This document shows, in pieces, positions 59,595 to 64,000 of a stretch of DNA of 64,000 bases. Source of the stretch: Dastarcus helophoroides (lineage: Eukaryota > Arthropoda > Insecta > Coleoptera > Bothrideridae); NCBI GenBank assembly GCA_028583605.1, contig CM053326.1, positions 20,116,536 through 20,180,535 on the forward strand, in the 5' to 3' direction. Within the stretch, counting starts at the first letter, position 1. Every line of letters begins with the position of its first letter. Position numbers and translations under genes: made by a program. Under the pieces are notes generated by a model that saw nothing but the letters and a program-made list of their open reading frames with translations, was not told the DNA's origin and did not search any database.

Positions 59595-59855
59595 GTTTTG
59601 AAACCTTTAAGCAGTTAGTCATTTCTGAAAATTATGACATTGTAGCACTTCCGGAGACTGTTTTGGCTCCTACTGAAAATAAAGAAGTAGTTTCTATTCC
59701 GAATTATTCTTTAGTTGAATCGCGTAAAGGTAGCGGAGAAGGTGTCGTGTTGTACATCAAAAATTCGCTCAAATACAAAGTAGTAGATCTAACTGCTGAA
59801 ACGCCAGAGGAGCAGTTGAATTTCGAACAGCTTTTGGATAAAATCAAACAATCTG
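59595..59855 (+). CDS. troponin I long-form exon derived from a retrotransposon endonuclease (candidate)
   Basis: 261 nt between GTCGTTTTCAG and CAATCTG|GTAATA, phase 1 in and out, matching its neighbours. The frame is open through 87 codons. The protein reads GFETFKQLVISENYDIVALP, ETVLAPTENKEVVSIPNYSL, then VVLYIKNSLKYKVVDL and LNFEQLLDKIKQSG. This is the pattern of the N-terminal endonuclease of jockey/CR1-type non-LTR retrotransposons (DYDIIAL-SETWL, SIPGY-L, GGGVALYIKNSL, EQLW-EI). The glycine triplet and SETW are altered (GSGEG, PETV) and both ends of the domain are missing, so it cannot be an enzyme. It may instead be a retroelement fragment lying in an intron whose sites merely resemble splice sites. 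Confidence 0.6.
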
Positions 59856-60644
59856 GTAATACAACTGTCGATTCATTCATACATAATCATTAACTAAATG
59901 TCAATTGAAGCTGCATTGCCATCACAAACTTTTTTTCATTTAGTTGGCATTTTCTGTAGCAAGTTTCTCTAAAATGAATTGTTGTACTAATGATTTCTCA
60001 AAACAATCGGCCATTTATTTTCCAAAAATTTTAACTATATAAACAAAATGTTAACAAAATGAGAAATCTCTCGCATTAAAAAGAATTTCATATCAAAATT
60101 GAACTAGATTAGATTGTAAATCAAAGTCCAAGGCAGTGGGTACACCATCAAATGATACATAATTCACCCTGAAGAAAAAATAATAAAGCTAAGGTAATAA
60201 TTGGCGCACTCAGGAGAAATTTGGTAGAAAACATGCCACTCATTTATCAATTTAATAATTTCCATGATTGGTCTATAAGTTGATCATTGAAAAATATTTT
60301 TAATTGAAAGAGACGATACATTTGGTGTAATAAATAAAAAAATAAAACCAGAAGAATTATGGAAAAAGTTACAAAGAGAAAAAACATTTATTGATGTTTT
60401 GTTCACTGTAATTAATATCACTTGAAACTTGTAATCAATAAAATACTTAAACTGAACAGTCATAAAAAATATCTATCTAATTAAATACATACTTTTTCCT
60501 GGTAATGTATGAATCCAAATTAAGTGATTAAAAAACAATGCAAATATGGTATTTGTCTTAAATCGACATCGATATTTGGATTCTCTTTCATAAATTTATT
60601 CGATTCCTATGTTATTCTAAAAATTATTTCAAAATCATTCCCAG
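59856..60644 (+). other. intron after the retroelement-like exon
   Basis: AT-rich. If the donor at 59855 is not used, the frame ends at a TAA at 59891-59893 (after SFIHNH). Nothing else was recognised; the flanking sequence is not obviously retroelement. Confidence 0.45.
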
Positions 60645-60686
60645 GTCTTCCCACAGAGGGAGTCCAACCAAGCGAAGGAACAGAAG
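60645..60686 (+). CDS. wupA: troponin I long-form mini-exon (LPTEGVQPSEGTE)
   Basis: 42 nt after AAATCATTCCCAG, phase 1 at both ends. Encodes GLPTEGVQPSEGTE, in the style of the PPAEGQ repeats. The frame stays open through the following 54 bases into the next PA-rich block, so those bases may be an optional intron or part of the exon. Confidence 0.75.
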
Positions 60687-60740
60687 GTAAAATCTTCCTT
60701 ACGTCAACACGACATAATTTAACTCAATGTTGTGTTGAAG
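60687..60740 (+). other. possible 54-nt optional intron
   Basis: Bounded by GAAG|GTAAAA and TTGTGTTGAAG|GTGCAG. It is 54 bases long, a multiple of three, without a stop. Retained, it would insert KIFLTSTRHNLTQCCVEG-type sequence, which is unlike the surrounding PA-rich repeats; that argues for removal. The 3' site has only a weak pyrimidine tract. Confidence 0.45.
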
Positions 60741-61057
60741 GTGCAGCACCTCCAGCTGAAGCTCCACCGCAACCTCAAGAAGGAGCAGCACCAACGGAGG
60801 GAGCTCCAGCGGAAGCTGCGACGGCAGAAGGAGTTCCAGCTCCGGAAGCAGCTCCAACTCCTACGGAAGGAGTACCAGCTCCAGTTGAAGGTATCACAGC
60901 TCCGGCCTGGAGAGGCGGTAGCGCCAGCTTCCTGCACAGGAATCGGCTGCTCCAACTGAAACGAGTGAAGCTCCCGCTGCCCAGACTACTGAGAATCAAC
61001 CCGAAGTACCAGCTGAGGCACCACCTGTTGAAGTCCCCACATCACCTTTGATTGAAG
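60741..61057 (+). CDS. wupA: troponin I long-form exon, PA-rich block with two frame breaks
   Basis: Begins GAAPPAEAPPQPQEGAAPTE and continues GAPAEAATAEGVPAPEAAPT. After EGITAPA the PA-rich sense moves one base (GEAVAPA) and then one base again (PAQESAAPTETSEAPAAQTT), ending VPTSPLIE and GAAG|GTGGGT. Each shift fits one extra base, near 60906 and near 60930. Without those two bases the exon is 315 nt, phase 1 in and out like all other extension exons. As given, the first frame instead reads into RLLQLKRVKLPLPRLLRINP and a stop. Confidence 0.75.
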
Positions 61058-61738
61058 GTGGGTGTGCTTATACATAAGGTTGATTTAAAGGCAATTTTAT
61101 ATGGTGGTGTTTGATCATTGAAGGAGTGAATATTCTTCTTCGCGTCTGCAAAAAAAAACGAAGATCAAATTAAGGACACATATTTTTTTGGAATATTTTG
61201 AAATCGTTTACTTAACTAGACAACAAAAATACGCAAGGAAGGGTTTTGTGTAAGAAGTCCCAATTGAAATCAAAACCTTTGTTATTTCAGTTTCTCCAAG
61301 CATATTGTCCGATAAATATTTGAAGATTTTTTTATTTATAAATATTAGATACACTATCGGGAATCATTTAGTCTTGAAAAATCATTTAAAATATTGGGTT
61401 GAAAAAAATAAAATTAATTTGCATGAAGGTTCACGTGACCAAATTATTGTCTTTTTTTAATAATTTATGGCAACGTAGTTAACCTACATACTGCCACAAC
61501 TAGGTTCAAATTTAGTTAATTGTCTTAAAACAATGCCAACAAAATCAAATATAAACAAGAACTTTCAAAATGTTAACATTTTCCTGCAGATGTTCGAAAC
61601 GCACACATTACATGAAAGATGTATTTTTCCAAGCACATACTGAAGTTGAATTAAAGAGCTCAATTAACACAATTTCGAAAACATGACTGGCTTATAGATC
61701 TATATTTCCGACTCTTTTCAATTATGCCTAATTTCCAG

Positions 61739-61772
61739 AACAACAACAGTCCTAAAAGACGACCACTTTCCG
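61739..61772 (+). CDS. candidate optional 34-nt exon near the troponin I 3' end
   Basis: Between CTAATTTCCAG and TTTCCG|GTAAGT, both good sites. In the phase left by the previous exon it reads EQQQS and stops (TAA at 61753), which would be an alternative C-terminus. In phase 0 it would read NNNSPKRRPLS and join the last exon. Confidence 0.4.
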
Positions 61773-62520
61773 GTAAGTAATCCTTGAAATATTTCCTGTA
61801 TAGAGATTTGGCCTATATTGATGGGCTTAATTTTAAAAGGTCGAATTATTGCAGGTATTGCACATTGTAACATCACAGATCCTTATAAAATTGTTGGTGT
61901 AATACACAAATGAAATTAAGCTGCTACAAATCAATCAGTTTCGTAACAAAAACCCAAGAACTGATACGAAATATATCCTGAAAGTCCTTAAATTTCTAAT
62001 TTGATCACGGTTGTACCTAAATAATCCACTGTTTAGACAAAAAATATGGAATTATTGTAAATATTATACGTTTTTTCATCAAAAGGATTTACGATGTGTA
62101 CTCGATAAAATGTAATAATAAAAAATGTCATGACCCTAAGAAAAGAAGAATTAAACAATTAGTTATAATTTCTTTAAACGTTTAACTCTTGAACACTCTT
62201 ATTGAAAAAAATTGGCAGAGTTTATGACTTATCAGCATCATTATTTCATATCATACCTCAACAAAAGCTATAATTGATAAATTATTTAAAAATTGAAATA
62301 CAAATCGTGTCCTCTCAAACCAAGAAAGATTAAAAGACACAACAACATCTGAAGATTATAGCTTGGCTTTTGAAACGCGTTAAAGCAACATCTGTTGTGT
62401 TTTTTAATTTTTCTTGGTTTCAGGGGATAAGCTTTGTATTTCAATTGTTGAAGATAACCAAGGACCAGTCCGTTCCACCAAAACAAATATATATTTACTT
62501 ATATCAGTTTTTTCTTTCAG
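61773..62520 (+). other. last intron of troponin I
   Basis: AT-rich, ending TTTTTTCTTTCAG. It hosts the foldback element at 62288-62479 immediately upstream of the last exon. Confidence 0.5.
62288..62479. mobile_element. foldback element, copy next to the last troponin I exon
   Basis: Arms AAAATTGAAATACAAATCGT and, at the right, AAGCTTTGTATTTCAATTG flank a centre with TTGAAACGCGTT. It ends CCAAGGACCAGTCCGTTCCA, as in the copy at 57165-57389. Its right end is 41 bases from the last exon. Confidence 0.8.
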
Positions 62521-62531
62521 CTGCAGCTTGA
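62521..62531 (+). CDS. wupA: last coding exon of long troponin I (AAA stop)
   Basis: After TTTTTTCTTTCAG the exon begins CTGCAGCTTGA; in phase 1 this gives Ala-Ala-Ala and TGA. The 3' UTR follows, with AATAAA at 62703-62708. The long form would end ...TSPLIEAAA. Total length would be about 430 residues without the retroelement-like exon and about 520 with it. Confidence 0.65.
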
Positions 62532-62702
62532 ACTTGTGAATAGCCCCAGAAGTTTAACTTACCATTTTCTTACAATTTTATTTTAATGTCCATAGATTGT
62601 TAGATTAGGTTACGTCTTTCTAATATCTAGATACATTTAGGTTTTTATTATTGTTATTAGCACAAAAACTGGTTAACGATTTTGTGTTTTATTAAAATGT
62701 TT

Positions 62703-62708
62703 AATAAA
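62703..62708 (+). terminator. polyadenylation signal of the long troponin I form
   Basis: AATAAA 172 bases after the last stop codon, in an AT-rich 3' UTR. Confidence 0.55.
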
Positions 62709-62770
62709 TATTAAATATATCTCAAGTATATTTCATTCTTTACCTTTACCATGCCTCAGATGGAAGAATT

Positions 62771-62841
62771 ATTTAAAAATCCAGATCTCAATTCAGTTGA
62801 GCCAGTAGTGCTCAACTGGATTGAGATCTGGATTTTTAAAT
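62771..62841. repeat. near-perfect hairpin, 31-bp stem and 9-nt loop
   Basis: ATTTAAAAATCCAGATCTCA with 11 further bases (62771-62801) is repeated inverted at 62811-62841 with a single T/C difference, around the loop CCAGTAGTG. It lies 60 bases after the poly(A) signal of troponin I. It may be a very short foldback element or a hairpin RNA source. Confidence 0.85.
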
Positions 62842-64000
62842 AAATCAATGTAGCAAGTTAAGAAACTTCACCCTTCGCGGCAACGGCAAAAACTCTAAAA
62901 TTTCTACGACTTGAAGAAATTCTTTAAGAAGAATAAAAGAAGCTGTGTGCTTGTCCTAGGTATTTATTTCATGCAATAATTTAAATTCTTTTTGCCTTCG
63001 AAATTCAATAATAAATATTTAACAGAATCTTTTTGTAAGCTGGCATGTAGTAATAGTAGAGAATGTTATGTTGAAAGAAAAATGGTTTATTGTTCTTCTT
63101 GTTTAACTGGGTTTGACAAAATTATTGAAAAAACTCTTATTTATCGCAACTTCCATGAATTCTAAGTTAAAATTTGAGGGAAGTTTGGAAATCCTCATCG
63201 TCAAAGAAATAATTAAATTGCTTCCTAAACATCATGGATTTCTGCTGATTCATTTAATAGGGGTTGCCTTCCTGTGCGAAAGAGGGCGATATATATTCTA
63301 GGGAATGAAACAATTCCTGAATGTTTCATGCACAAAATACTTCGATTGGTAAAACGTGCTTAAAAGAAAAAAATATATATTGCGTGCCTGCTTTAAAATC
63401 CACTTACCTATATCCCTAAACACTGACTGACAGGCAACGAACAGTCTAAACCGTGGAGTCTGTAAACATTAAATTTTGCACAAGAGTTCCTTATGTAATA
63501 AAAGTAAATACTAAGAAAGGATATTTGGAAAATTATGCCCTAAGAGGGCCAAATAGGAAATGAAAATGGAACTTTATCATTTTTGAAGTTAGAAATGTGT
63601 AAATTTAAAGCCTAAACCGGTGTATCTACGAGGGTAAATCAAATGTGAACAGGAATTTGTTTTTAAAAATTTATTGGTGAAAAATACATATAATTAAGTA
63701 CAAACTATTTGACAATAACTTTTTAAAAAAATTACTTTATTGAACACAACACTACATTTGGTTGGTGAGCTCTATAGTTATTACTAATAAGAACTGGCAA
63801 AAGTTAAGCTACGAACTATGATTATATTAATTTGAAATATGCTAAGAATCAAGAGGTTGCGTTAGATGTACTCCATCAGGCTCTAATCTAAACAAAACAT
63901 AAAAAGGCGATAAGGTCCTAAAACTATGCGGTCATTCCTCTTTACTTCGGTAATACGTCGAATATAATAATATATGAAAGTTATTAACTCTTTTTCTACA
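62842..64000. other. intergenic sequence to the right edge
   Basis: AT-rich, with no recognisable gene. The 62-codon frame at 63113 has no features I can assign. Confidence 0.5.

Noticed and set aside
59582..59893. Independent retrotransposon gene at this site
   Set aside because: Only part of the endonuclease domain is present, with no reverse transcriptase or element ends nearby; the exon interpretation explains the boundaries better.

Overview
This window is nuclear DNA from an insect. The genes are split into short exons by long AT-rich introns, the splice sites are canonical GT-AG, and the proteins are a troponin I with the fly-type set of alternative exons and an insect-type nicotinic acetylcholine receptor subunit. 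A beetle or related holometabolous insect is my guess, not something I can prove. No prokaryotic signal and no convincing tRNA or rRNA gene was seen.

Layout. 1-3504: a 33-bp tandem array of about 104.8 copies that I read as identical, cut by the left edge and followed by an LTR-like tail. 3.6-8.2 kb: repeats, including two inverted-repeat elements. 8220-12574 (+): the last three coding exons of a nicotinic acetylcholine receptor subunit (TM3, cytoplasmic loop, TM4); its upstream exons are not in the window. 14325-22000 (-): a complete seven-exon gene, convergent with the receptor, for a predicted protein of about 1220 residues with the order acidic tail - methyl-CpG-binding-like domain - KSP-rich linker - PHD finger - F-box - leucine-rich repeats. 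As given, its frame is broken three times by what look like single-base insertions. 22.3-25.0 kb: intergenic AT-rich degenerate repeats. About 25094-62531 (+): one troponin I gene (fly wupA orthologue) covering 37 kb. It has a candidate 5' UTR exon, a start exon (MADDD), two constitutive N-terminal exons, four mutually exclusive 101-nt exons, two constitutive exons, a short-form terminal exon, and then a run of Pro/Ala/Glu-rich phase-1 exons that extend the C-terminus in the manner of insect heavy troponin (TnH). 62.5-64 kb: intergenic, with a near-perfect hairpin.

The most interesting part is the TnH-like extension at 59.1-62.5 kb. One in-frame, phase-1 symmetric exon (59595-59855) is recognisably a fragment of the endonuclease domain of a non-LTR retrotransposon. 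It has an open frame and splice sites that fit its neighbours, so it is a candidate domesticated (exonised) retroelement piece in a muscle thin-filament protein. The adjoining exon carries two more apparent single-base insertions; removing them restores both the PA-rich reading frame and the phase-1 pattern.

The introns are packed with inverted-repeat (MITE/foldback) elements, a 15-bp minisatellite and long blocks of a degenerate GAAATTTCGA-type repeat whose strand polarity flips inside blocks. All coordinates and phases were worked out by eye; no alignment, transcript or database search was available.
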